Shown piece by piece: positions 1 to 6,520 of a stretch of DNA of 8,459 nt (position 1 is its first letter; every line of letters starts with the position of its first letter). The stretch is taken from positions 1 through 8,459 of the forward strand of contig JAABSF010000095.1 in assembly GCA_011390535.1 (NCBI GenBank), given 5' to 3'. A program made the position numbers and the translations under genes. The notes under the pieces were generated by a model, which was given only the letters and a program-made list of their open reading frames with translations, was not told the DNA's origin and searched no databases. This stretch comes from Deltaproteobacteria bacterium. GTDB lineage: Bacteria; Myxococcota_A; Polyangia; HGW-17; SLPX01.

Positions 1-1
1 T

Positions 2-577
2 ATCTCAACGTTAATTACAATCAGACTACCGGCGGTTTCACGCCTTTGCAGAGAATTGTCTCCACAAACAGCATTGGATTCAGCAAACTCCTATTTGGAC
101 ATAATAATTGAGACACTACGTGAAAAAGGCGCGGTCATTGGAGAAGTAACACTCGACTCAGTTTCGGCCTGGTGGAACAACCCGGATCAAAACCCAAACC
201 CGGAAAAGGAAGCCATAGCCTCATTGCAACAACTGGTAAAAGAGTTACACGATCTAAACCACCGGCAAAAAACAGTAAAGGAACCGGTTCTATCGGTAAT
301 TGCAGGAGTTACCACAGGCCGGAGTTTACTGGGAAGAGTCGGCTCGTTAAACCGAATGTCCACTGCAATCGTCGGAGAGCCATGGACAAACGGTCAAAAA
401 ATATGCAGCTTAACATCCGATGAAGAGGTTTTAGTGCTTGTAGATGCACAAACGGCTGAGAGCATTAAAACCAATGATTTCCCTCCCACTTTTTCTCCAC
501 AACCTTTCGATTCCGAGGGCTCGCGAGCCTTGGGCTTTTCTAAAGGAAGCCTCTACCGTTTAGGGGGTAGCGCATAG
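2..577 (+). CDS. C-terminal part of a degenerate class III nucleotide-cyclase homology domain protein (5' end outside window)
   Basis: The frame is open from base 2, so the gene begins upstream and a TTG at 56 is not a real start. The 191 visible residues align almost without gaps to a class III adenylate/guanylate cyclase domain: beta-1 at the window edge, the helix ending SYLDIIIETL, the DSVSAWW strand, GVTTG, GSLNRMSTAIVGE, and the closing ALGFSKGSLYRL that matches the usual LKGF..P..vY end. The catalytic positions are mostly lost. The first metal Asp (FADI) reads as Arg in TIRLP. The purine-selecting Lys reads as Glu, and its partner Asp before YTVIGD reads as Ser. The transition-state Asn and Arg of GDxVNxAxR read as Thr and Lys. 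Only the second metal Asp (LDSVSA) remains. Class III cyclases normally make cAMP or cGMP from NTP. I infer that this domain is catalytically dead and may bind a nucleotide or act as a regulatory module. The partner domains upstream cannot be seen. Confidence 0.75.
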   Translation: MSTLITIRLPAVSRLCRELSPQTALDSANSYLDIIIETLREKGAVIGEVTLDSVSAWWNNPDQNPNPEKEAIASLQQLVKELHDLNHRQKTVKEPVLSVIAGVTTGRSLLGRVGSLNRMSTAIVGEPWTNGQKICSLTSDEEVLVLVDAQTAESIKTNDFPPTFSPQPFDSEGSRALGFSKGSLYRLGGSA

Positions 578-587
578 AGCTTTTACA

Positions 588-713
588 TTGTATCAATTAC
601 GGGCCTTGGATCAGTTAAGGAACTTGGATCAATTACAGGACTTGGATCAGTTAAGGAACTTGGATCAATTACAGGACTTGGATCAATTGCGAGACTTGTA
701 TCGGTTACGGGTC
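588..713. repeat. Seven-unit 18-bp tandem repeat (minisatellite) between the cyclase-like gene and thrS
   Basis: Seven consecutive 18-bp units start at 588, 606, 624, 642, 660, 678 and 696, with consensus TTGGATCAATTACAGGAC. Units 2 and 4 are identical, and so are units 3 and 5, so 606-641 is duplicated exactly as 642-677; this is a recent 36-bp duplication. The outer units have diverged. Because 18 is a multiple of three, the array stays open in some frames. The + strand frame 564-746 would give Leu-rich hexads (LDQLRN/LDQLQD), and the - strand would give DPSPVI/DPSSLT. Neither frame has a convincing start or Shine-Dalgarno site, so I read the array as intergenic DNA. It ends about 60 bp upstream of the putative thrS -10 box. 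Confidence 0.92.
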
Positions 714-774
714 GCATGTCACTCAACATCGGTTCGCCGTAGTTGATGCCCAAGGCACACATATAGACAAAACT

Positions 775-780
775 TATAAT
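775..780 (+). promoter_or_regulatory. Putative -10 box of the thrS promoter
   Basis: A perfect TATAAT hexamer would place the transcript start near 787, giving a leader of about 20 bases before the thrS Shine-Dalgarno site. The -35 region at the right spacing (about 752-757) matches the consensus poorly, so any sigma-70 activity would rest on the -10 box or an activator. The short leader leaves no room for a T-box or other large riboswitch downstream of this start. Confidence 0.4.
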
Positions 781-796
781 CAATTTTTTTACAGCC

Positions 797-802
797 AAGG
801 AG
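797..802 (+). promoter_or_regulatory. thrS ribosome binding site
   Basis: AAGGAG lies six bases before the ATG at 809. It supports that start, and so supports the view that the protein really lacks an N-terminal TGS domain. Confidence 0.85.
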
Positions 803-808
803 CACCCA

Positions 809-2665
809 ATGGGTCACGAAACATTTGACGAGAAAGAAAAAAACCTTAGCCCTGAAGAAGCTAAACTACACCGTATCCGCCATTCACTGGCCCATATATT
901 GGCGCACGCCGTGTTGGATCTTTATCCCGGCACTCAGTTTGGTTTCGGTCCGCCGGTAAGTGATGGTTTCTATTATGATTTCCAATTTCCTGAGGGAGTG
1001 AAGGTGGGGTCTGATGATCTGGAAAAAATTGAAGAGAAGATGAAGGAGATTATGGGCAAAAATCTCTCCTTCAGTCATTATGATCTGGGCCTCAAAGAGG
1101 CGGAGACCTGGGCAGAGGAGAAAGGCCAGCCATTCAAAAAAGAGCTGGTTGAGGATCTTAGACAAAAGGGGCTGGAGAAGGTGAGCTTCTATGAGAGCGG
1201 AGATTTTGTGGATATCTGTCAAGGCCCTCACGTTGAAAGGACCAGGCAGCTGCCTAAAAAGGCTTTTAAATTAGACCGAGTAGCCGGCGCCTACTGGAAG
1301 GGCACTGAAGACCAGCCTATGCTGACACGCATCTACGGGCTCGCTTTCGACAACCCAAAAACGCTTAAAACATTCATAAGAAACAGAGAAGAAGCTCTAA
1401 AACGGGATCATAGAAAACTGGGCGCAGAGCTGGACATCTTTCACATTGAAGATGAGGTAGGAAAAGGGCTGCCTCTCTGGCTGCCCAACGGAGGCGTTTT
1501 GCGTTACGAGCTGGAAAAACTGGCTCACGAGTTCGAGTTCCGTTACGGCTACAAAAAAGTCGCCACCCCGGAGATAACCAAAGAAGGGCTGTTTATCCGC
1601 TCAGGCCATTTGCCCTATTACAAAGACTCCATGTTTCCTCCAATGGTGCTTGAAGAGGAAGACGAAGGGGGCGCCAAAATAAAGGAGAGTTTTTATTTAA
1701 AACCCATGAACTGTCCTTTTCATCATATGATTTACAAGGCCCGGCCTCGCTCGTACCGCGATCTGCCGCTGAGGCTTGCTGAGTACGGACATGTATACAG
1801 ATATGAAAAATCAGGAGAACTGGCTGGTCTGCTTCGTGTCCGGGGGATGACCATGAACGACGCCCACCTCTATGTGAGCAGGGAAGATGTAAAAAAGGAG
1901 TTCATTAAGGTCATGCAGCTTCACCTGGATTATTACAAGCTGCTGGATTTCAGCTCTTGGTATATGCGGCTCAGCCTCTCCGACACAGATAAATCATCTA
2001 AATATCTTCCCATGCCTGAGCTATGGAAAGAAGCCGAAAACCTGTGCATCGAAGCCATGAAAGACCTCGGGCTGGACTATGAAGAGGTCCGCGGTGAGGC
2101 GGCGTTTTACGGTCCGAAAGTAGATGTTCAAGTCAAAAACGTCGTAGGCCGGGAAGAGACCGCGTCAACGAATCAGGTTGACCCCATGGCGGCTCAGGAA
2201 GACAGGTTTGACATGACGTTTGTGGGCCCGGACGGTGAGCTGCACCGCCCGTGGGTCCTTCACCGAGCCCCTCTCGGCACCCACGAACGATTCATAGCGT
2301 TTTTGATAGAACACTTCGGGGGAGCATTCCCCACTTGGCTGGCTCCTGAGCAAGCAAGGATCATCCCTGTCTCACAAGATCAGTATGAATACGCACAGAA
2401 GATAAAGGATGCTCTGGATCAACGGATGATTCGATGTGAAATTGATGACTCCAACGACAGTTTCAATAAGCGCATCCGCAAAGGGGTCACAGGCAAAATC
2501 CCAATCTTACTGGTTATTGGAGGCAGAGAAGCCGAGTCAGGCACAGTGACCCTAAGACGCTACAAGATAAAACAGCAGCAAACTATGCCGTTGGATCAGT
2601 TCTTGCCGGAGCTTACAGAAGAAATCCGAACTCGCAAATGGGTAAAACCGCAGGGCGATAAATAA
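809..2665 (+). CDS. thrS: Threonine--tRNA ligase (ThrRS) lacking the N-terminal TGS domain
   Basis: This cytoplasmic class II synthetase charges tRNA-Thr using threonine and ATP. The protein has 618 residues. The N2 editing domain comes first, with its hydrolytic residues intact: H25 and H29 in RHSLAHILAHA, and C137 and H141 in DICQGPH, matching E. coli H73/H77 and C182/H186. The catalytic core carries the motif 2 Arg (VYRYEKSG, R331), motif 3 (THERF) and the three zinc/threonine ligands C302, H353 and H485, matching E. coli C334/H385/H511. The anticodon-binding domain runs from about 516 to 610. Compared with E. coli, about 48 N-terminal residues are missing, which is the TGS domain. This is offset by small insertions, such as an acidic loop near 280-292 and two extra residues in the NQVDPMAAQEDRFD region. 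A strong AAGGAG site fixes the ATG start. The gene is not followed by infC. It is flanked on both sides by short tandem-repeat arrays. Confidence 0.97.
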   Translation: MGHETFDEKEKNLSPEEAKLHRIRHSLAHILAHAVLDLYPGTQFGFGPPVSDGFYYDFQFPEGVKVGSDDLEKIEEKMKEIMGKNLSFSHYDLGLKEAETWAEEKGQPFKKELVEDLRQKGLEKVSFYESGDFVDICQGPHVERTRQLPKKAFKLDRVAGAYWKGTEDQPMLTRIYGLAFDNPKTLKTFIRNREEALKRDHRKLGAELDIFHIEDEVGKGLPLWLPNGGVLRYELEKLAHEFEFRYGYKKVATPEITKEGLFIRSGHLPYYKDSMFPPMVLEEEDEGGAKIKESFYLKPMNCPFHHMIYKARPRSYRDLPLRLAEYGHVYRYEKSGELAGLLRVRGMTMNDAHLYVSREDVKKEFIKVMQLHLDYYKLLDFSSWYMRLSLSDTDKSSKYLPMPELWKEAENLCIEAMKDLGLDYEEVRGEAAFYGPKVDVQVKNVVGREETASTNQVDPMAAQEDRFDMTFVGPDGELHRPWVLHRAPLGTHERFIAFLIEHFGGAFPTWLAPEQARIIPVSQDQYEYAQKIKDALDQRMIRCEIDDSNDSFNKRIRKGVTGKIPILLVIGGREAESGTVTLRRYKIKQQQTMPLDQFLPELTEEIRTRKWVKPQGDK

Positions 2666-2685
2666 CATCCAAAACCTCGGACGGA

Positions 2686-2775
2686 ATAAAAGCCACTATG
2701 TTCAAAGCCACCCTGTTTAAAGTCTCCCTGTTCAAAACCTCCCTGTTCAAAACCGCTTTATTTAATGTAAAAACC
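2686..2775. repeat. 15-bp tandem repeat between thrS and the glycosidase lipoprotein gene
   Basis: Well-matched units start at 2701, 2716, 2731 and 2746 (TTCAAAACCTCCCTG type). A diverged unit precedes them at 2686, and a remnant follows at 2761. Read in the frame of the downstream gene the array encodes pentads such as LFKTS, and on the - strand LNRET-type pentads, so it mimics a pentapeptide repeat. The lipoprotein signal peptide downstream starts cleanly at 2848 and nothing supports translation of the array. I therefore take it as intergenic. Confidence 0.85.
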
Positions 2776-2847
2776 ACATCCCGATCCCGCTTAATCGCTT
2801 GGCCATGCCAAGGCTTTCCAACACCGCACATCAAGAACAAAACAGCT

Positions 2848-5679
2848 ATGAGGGCTCATTTTTTGTGGCTTTTTTGGTCGATGCTGCTTTGTTTGATAAT
2901 GGGTTCCATATCCCTAGCTTGCCGCCCCTCCGAAAAAAACCGCAAACCATCAGAACCCACTAAACTCCAAAGCCGTGAAAAAACTCCAGGGGGCGCCCCG
3001 GCTGATTGGGATGCGACACCCTCAAGGGAGCGCTTTTTAAAGCAGTCCGGAGTAAACCTCCCTTGGATTTCTTACGGCCACGACGTGGGTTGGCCTCCAA
3101 AGACCGGGACATGGAAACAAATGGGCTTTCGATTCTTCGGGCCTCTGATTAAACACAGAGCCTCAATGAACGAAAATATGGGAGCAATCCGCCTGTGGGC
3201 CTTTGCCGACAACCGGTCAGGCTTTTTGGGCCCACACCCACACCCCGGGTTCTCCGCACGCTGTATTCAAGACATGTCCGCCTTTATGGAAAACACCCCC
3301 GCCGATACCACGATCATATGGGTCCTTTATGACTACATGATCGCCGACGGCAAAGGCTCGGAGTGGGGCGGCCGTTTGGGGGAAGCGCGGGCTTCACTCG
3401 ACGGACAAAAAGCTTGGCTCACCGCATGGAAACGAGTTGAACCCTGTTTATCAGCCATCCAGAAGAAATACGGACACCGGATCATTTGGGATATCATAAA
3501 CGAACCACTGAACGGCCGGCGCATGGTGGTAAGAGATGCTGATCTGGACAACATGAGAGGTTTTGTTTGGGCCCACATGAAAGAGCTCTTGGCAATAGGG
3601 GGTCGGGTGAGCTTGGGAGTCCGCAGCTTAGTCACTTTACGCCGAGTTTGGGCGCCCATCATGCAAAGGGCAGAACAAGAGATTCGTAAAAAAGGGCTCC
3701 CGGCGAATCACCTTGTGGTTCAATTCCATCACTACCCCGGGCATGAGCTTAATGAAGAGAGCGCTATGCAACCGCTCAATATTCCCGCCTTGAGAAAAGA
3801 GTTGAACCTTTCGCAAAAAACTCCCGTGGTGCTGGGAGAGTGCCGGCCCACAACCGGCTATCAACTGGCGGATTATTTTTCTAAAGGCTTTTCAGGGGTT
3901 CTCTTCTGGCAAGATGCCAAGTTAAAGCTGCCTCCGGACGAGATCCAAAAACAAATAGAGTACTTGAAAACACATCACGGACCGAAAACAACTAGACAAG
4001 AACACGCAAAAGCGATCCCTGCTCCTAAAGGCCCTAAGAGCAACCCGACGCCTAAGCACCCTAAGGGCAATTCGGCGCCTAAAGACCCTAAGGGCAAAGC
4101 TGTTTCACGGAATGTGGAACCAATGAAAGATCCTCTTTCTTCTCGACCCACTGAAAAAAAAGAAGCTCCTTCGCCTTCTCGACCCACTAAAAAAAAAGAA
4201 ACCCCTGCGCCCACTCAACCCATTACCAAAAGAGAGTTTGTTGCCCTCGACTCTTGCCGCAGTGTTGTAGACGGTCCCGGCTTCGGGCGTAAGTGGTTCA
4301 AAAAAATGGGTGGTGGAGCCCACGCCTTCTCAGACCCGGTTGTGGGCTCAGATGGCGCTCTGTCCTTTAAGATGGATGTTGATGCTCCCCGTTGGTCCCC
4401 TGAAAACCCCTTCTGGTCTCAAAAAAAGCGTAAAGGAGAGATCCTGTGCGCAATCCGTCCACACCGAAAAAAAGAAGACCGGGCTCATCCAAAGAGAGGA
4501 AAAGAGAGCTCAGGTGAAAAACCAACTCTCACGGCCGATCTAAGGAACACCACCATCGAAGTTGTTCTGACCCCTCCCGTTGAGGCGGTGGCCCACCCCT
4601 GGGGCTCAGGAGCTCAGATTATACTTCAAGACAACACCGGCAGGCGTTTACATGGTCACTGGACCGGACTTTCAAAAATATCCGGCGGTAAAAAGCAAAC
4701 TCTGCGCTTTAGGCCTCCGGAAAACGTTGTCCCCGGCATCGGAGCGCGTCAACCGGGTTTCCGGTTGGATCGGGTAACCGACATAGGTTTTTTATGGGCG
4801 ACGGCAACTTTTTCAACGATGAAGTTCTCATCCACCATGAAGCTACATAGGATAAAAATCACCCCCTTGAAAAAGAACGACCGCGCTTCAACAACATTTT
4901 TGAAATGGAAAAACTATTGGACCTATAGTACGAGCGGAGTAAATATTCACCCGGTCAACAAAGAAACCGACCTGTCAGGGTGCAGGTTCAGCCGGTCGAG
5001 CTATCCCTACTTCTCAGGGCTCTCTCATGTCTCCTCAGAGGACAGCCTCCCGTGGATGGAGCGCCCCACAAAAAAAAGCACAAAAGGCAGCGACCATCTT
5101 CAAGCAGGGGAAGCAGGGGAAGCAGGGGACAGCACCGGAAAGAAACCTAATACCAACAATCGGGTAACCTTGCGAATTGAAATGGATCACCAAGATCATT
5201 TTCGTCAAGCAGGTGGTATATCAACGGACTTATCCGCCGACTGCCCGGGGATAGGGGGAGCGGCAATGGATCTGAAGGGGAGCGTCTTACGTGCCCTAGT
5301 GGACTTTAAAAACAAAAGTTCGTCCAATGATTCCGCCGCCGAGAAAGCCGCCGAGAAAGCTACAGGGGAAGCCACAGGAAAAACCACAGGGAAAGCCGCA
5401 GGAAAAGCCGCAAGGAAAGCCGCAGATCCCTCTCTCGTGAAAATTCAGGTCACCTTGCGGGATCTGGATGGGAAGACATGTTATTCAAAAAACACTGCAC
5501 ATCCAGGTAAAGAGCTTACTTTAGAACTAAAAAACGGCCCCGAGTTGTGCTCCGCCGGGAGAGGTGTGAACCTTAAAAAAATCCTCAAAATAGGGCTGGT
5601 TTTAACCCTGGATCCCGAGCTGAAATCGGATTTCGTAGAAACCCTGAGCATAGATCTTTTGAAGATATCACCACCCTGA
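2848..5679 (+). CDS. Lipoprotein glycoside hydrolase, clan GH-A (GH5-like) barrel with two C-terminal beta-rich CBM-like regions
   Basis: The ATG at 2848 is chosen because it gives a clean type II signal peptide: Arg at 2, a hydrophobic core at 4-20, and lipobox SLAC with the lipidated C25. The upstream ATG at 2698 would put a repeat array in front of it. Neither start has a strong ribosome site. Residues 66-370 look like a GH-A TIM barrel: GVNLPWISYGHD, IRLWAF, WDIINEP with candidate acid/base E219, HHYP at 294-297, LGE with candidate nucleophile E331, and an aromatic residue at W354. Residues 385-462 form a Pro/Lys linker made of 9- and 12-residue repeats. Two beta-rich regions follow (about 463-676 and 690-942), resembling beta-sandwich carbohydrate-binding modules. 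Each holds Lys-rich or repetitive insertions (532-558, 739-772, 823-862). The protein has 943 residues and ends in tandem stops TGA TAG. C25 is followed by Arg, not Asp, so outer-membrane placement is likely under E. coli rules. The substrate is unknown; a beta-linked glycan is inferred from the clan. Confidence 0.85.
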   Translation: MRAHFLWLFWSMLLCLIMGSISLACRPSEKNRKPSEPTKLQSREKTPGGAPADWDATPSRERFLKQSGVNLPWISYGHDVGWPPKTGTWKQMGFRFFGPLIKHRASMNENMGAIRLWAFADNRSGFLGPHPHPGFSARCIQDMSAFMENTPADTTIIWVLYDYMIADGKGSEWGGRLGEARASLDGQKAWLTAWKRVEPCLSAIQKKYGHRIIWDIINEPLNGRRMVVRDADLDNMRGFVWAHMKELLAIGGRVSLGVRSLVTLRRVWAPIMQRAEQEIRKKGLPANHLVVQFHHYPGHELNEESAMQPLNIPALRKELNLSQKTPVVLGECRPTTGYQLADYFSKGFSGVLFWQDAKLKLPPDEIQKQIEYLKTHHGPKTTRQEHAKAIPAPKGPKSNPTPKHPKGNSAPKDPKGKAVSRNVEPMKDPLSSRPTEKKEAPSPSRPTKKKETPAPTQPITKREFVALDSCRSVVDGPGFGRKWFKKMGGGAHAFSDPVVGSDGALSFKMDVDAPRWSPENPFWSQKKRKGEILCAIRPHRKKEDRAHPKRGKESSGEKPTLTADLRNTTIEVVLTPPVEAVAHPWGSGAQIILQDNTGRRLHGHWTGLSKISGGKKQTLRFRPPENVVPGIGARQPGFRLDRVTDIGFLWATATFSTMKFSSTMKLHRIKITPLKKNDRASTTFLKWKNYWTYSTSGVNIHPVNKETDLSGCRFSRSSYPYFSGLSHVSSEDSLPWMERPTKKSTKGSDHLQAGEAGEAGDSTGKKPNTNNRVTLRIEMDHQDHFRQAGGISTDLSADCPGIGGAAMDLKGSVLRALVDFKNKSSSNDSAAEKAAEKATGEATGKTTGKAAGKAARKAADPSLVKIQVTLRDLDGKTCYSKNTAHPGKELTLELKNGPELCSAGRGVNLKKILKIGLVLTLDPELKSDFVETLSIDLLKISPP
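4018..4098 (+). repeat. In-frame 27-bp repeat (3 units) in the glycosidase linker
   Basis: Units at 4018-4044, 4045-4071 and 4072-4098 encode PAPKGPKSN, PTPKHPKGN and SAPKDPKGK. They form the first half of the Pro/Lys linker directly after the catalytic barrel. Confidence 0.85.
4132..4239 (+). repeat. In-frame 36-bp repeat (2-3 units) in the glycosidase linker
   Basis: Units at 4132-4167 and 4168-4203 share the SRPT-x-KKE core (PLSSRPTEKKEA and PSPSRPTKKKET). A more diverged third unit at 4204-4239 reads PAPTQPITKREF. The unit sequence differs from the neighbouring 27-bp array, so the two arose separately. Confidence 0.8.
5104..5130 (+). repeat. In-frame 9-bp repeat (3 units) in a loop of the second C-terminal region
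   Basis: The unit gcaggggaa occurs twice, followed by gcaggggac, and encodes AGE, AGE, AGD. It sits in a hydrophilic insertion at about residues 739-772. Confidence 0.85.
5335..5418 (+). repeat. In-frame 12-bp repeat (7 units) encoding Ala/Lys-rich tetrads
   Basis: Seven tetrads are seen: AAEK, AAEK, ATGE, ATGK, TTGK, AAGK and AARK (residues 830-857). The array lies between two predicted beta strands (ending LRALVDF and starting VKIQVTL) of the last C-terminal region. It is therefore an expanded loop, probably a solvent-exposed helix or a disordered segment. Confidence 0.88.
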
Positions 5680-5719
5680 TAGATTATATCACCGGATGAA
5701 CCCAAACCCGTCGACTAAG

Positions 5720-5741
5720 GAAGCCTGTTTTTTCAGACTTC
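5720..5741. other. Imperfect hairpin between the convergent glycosidase and terB-like genes
   Basis: Arms 5720-5727 (GAAGCCTG) and 5734-5741 (CAGACTTC) pair at seven of eight positions around a six-T loop, overlapping the 3' end of the terB-like gene. No T-run follows the stem on either strand, so intrinsic termination is not well supported. Its place at a convergent junction makes some 3'-end role possible. Confidence 0.3.
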
Positions 5742-6131
5742 TTCGGGATCGTCTTTATGTACAAACCGGTCATAGATGACCTGCGCGCGCTCTTCTGCGT
5801 CAGCGGTGGCTGAGTCATCCAGATCGAAAGCATCACGAAGCCTCTCCAACATCTCCGATTCTTCCGGATCTTGCCCACCATCCATCAGCGCCACAAGATA
5901 AGCCGACTCATAAGCTTGCCTTCGTTCCTCAGGACCGGATATCTTTTCGGCCAGATCATCTAAATCCAATCGGGCGCTCTTTTGCTCACGAACTTCAGCC
6001 TCTTGCTCCGGGGTCAGGCCGTAGGAATCAATCAGAAACTCCACCAACCGCGCTTCGTTGTCGGAAAATTCTCCGTCAACAAAAGCCATCCCCAAAAGCA
6101 TCTTCAATAATTCGACTTTCCCTTCTTTCAT
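5733..6131 (-). CDS. TerB-like (tellurite resistance TerB superfamily) acidic protein
   Basis: The protein has 132 residues, is strongly acidic and predicted all-helical, with no signal peptide, so it should be cytoplasmic. It shows the two half-repeats typical of TerB-like folds. The first is MAFVDGEFSDNE (residues 15-26), with the DGE...E pattern that carries acidic, possibly metal-binding residues in TerB. The second is VALMDGGQDPEESEM (80-94), with a second DG and a following acidic cluster. GLTPEQEAEV and GPEERR match the usual linker helices. The ATG is supported by AGGAG five bases upstream. The superfamily is widespread, and most single-domain members have no proven role in tellurite resistance. 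No other ter genes are nearby, so a specific function should not be assigned. It converges on the glycosidase gene with a 53-base gap, and probably has its own promoter at 6199-6227. Confidence 0.82.
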   Translation of the reverse strand: MKEGKVELLKMLLGMAFVDGEFSDNEARLVEFLIDSYGLTPEQEAEVREQKSARLDLDDLAEKISGPEERRQAYESAYLVALMDGGQDPEESEMLERLRDAFDLDDSATADAEERAQVIYDRFVHKDDPEEV

Positions 6132-6198
6132 TAGTTCTCCTAAAGTGCTCTCATCATTACGCTACGCCTGAGGGTTGACTCAAGAATAAGATAGTTAT

Positions 6199-6227
6199 TT
6201 TTTAGTCTGCCCTAAGCCCATGGTCAA
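6199..6227 (-). promoter_or_regulatory. Putative sigma-70 promoter of the terB-like gene
   Basis: On the - strand a TTGACC -35 box (6222-6227) and a TAAAAA -10 box (6199-6204) are separated by exactly 17 bases. Transcription would start near 6192 and leave a leader of about 60 bases before the terB-like start codon. The -35 box has five of six consensus bases and the -10 box four of six. Confidence 0.4.
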
Positions 6228-6240
6228 AATAGGTGGGCTT
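6214..6240. promoter_or_regulatory. Inverted repeat spanning the -35 region of the terB-like promoter
   Basis: AAGCCCA (6214-6220) and TGGGCTT (6234-6240) are perfect 7-bp inverted arms with 13 bases between them. The -35 box lies inside the spacer. The geometry fits a dimeric repressor operator, or a hairpin if transcribed. No T-run follows on either strand, so a terminator is unlikely. Confidence 0.4.
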
Positions 6241-6520
6241 TCCGGCACAGCAGATAATATAAAGATGTCATAAAATCAAGACTCGGTGGAATCTAGCCAC
6301 GAAATTAAAGTGTTGCAAGCTTTTCTCGTGACTTTCAAGGTAACCATTACGATGGAGTGATCTACACTGCAGGGAAGAATCATCGATTCACTCAAAAATC
6401 GGCTGAACCCATATTTGAGGAAAATAAATTTCTCAAAAAAACTTGGAATACGCAGGGAGGGTAAATGGTTGACAGAGGTAGTAGAGAAGCCCTTGATGTA
6501 AAAAACGGGACAGATTCGGC

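Noticed and set aside
743..748. TTGATG as a -35 box for thrS
   Set aside because: It lies 26 bases before the TATAAT, which is too far for a sigma-70 promoter.
583..798. Minus-strand 71-residue open frame with a signal-like N-terminus, a TTG start and DPSPVI repeats
   Set aside because: It starts inside the thrS ribosome site region with TTG, has no ribosome site of its own, and owes its length to the 18-bp repeat that keeps one frame open.
2613..2840. Minus-strand open frame with LNRET-type pentapeptide repeats
   Set aside because: It overlaps the thrS end and the 15-bp array; the pattern is the antisense reading of that array and there is no plausible start.
2698..2847. N-terminal 50-residue extension of the glycosidase lipoprotein through the 15-bp array
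   Set aside because: The type II signal peptide and lipobox sit correctly only when translation starts at 2848; a long, repeat-coded leader in front would block export.
5733..6131. Calling the TerB-like gene a tellurite resistance determinant
   Set aside because: No terA, terC, terD, terE or terZ partners are present, and single TerB-domain proteins are common without that phenotype.
6309..6464. Plus-strand open frame with a stretch (QKSAEPIFEENKF) faintly like the end of a DDE transposase
   Set aside because: The resemblance is a handful of residues, there is no start codon or flanking transposon ends, and no other transposase pieces are visible nearby.
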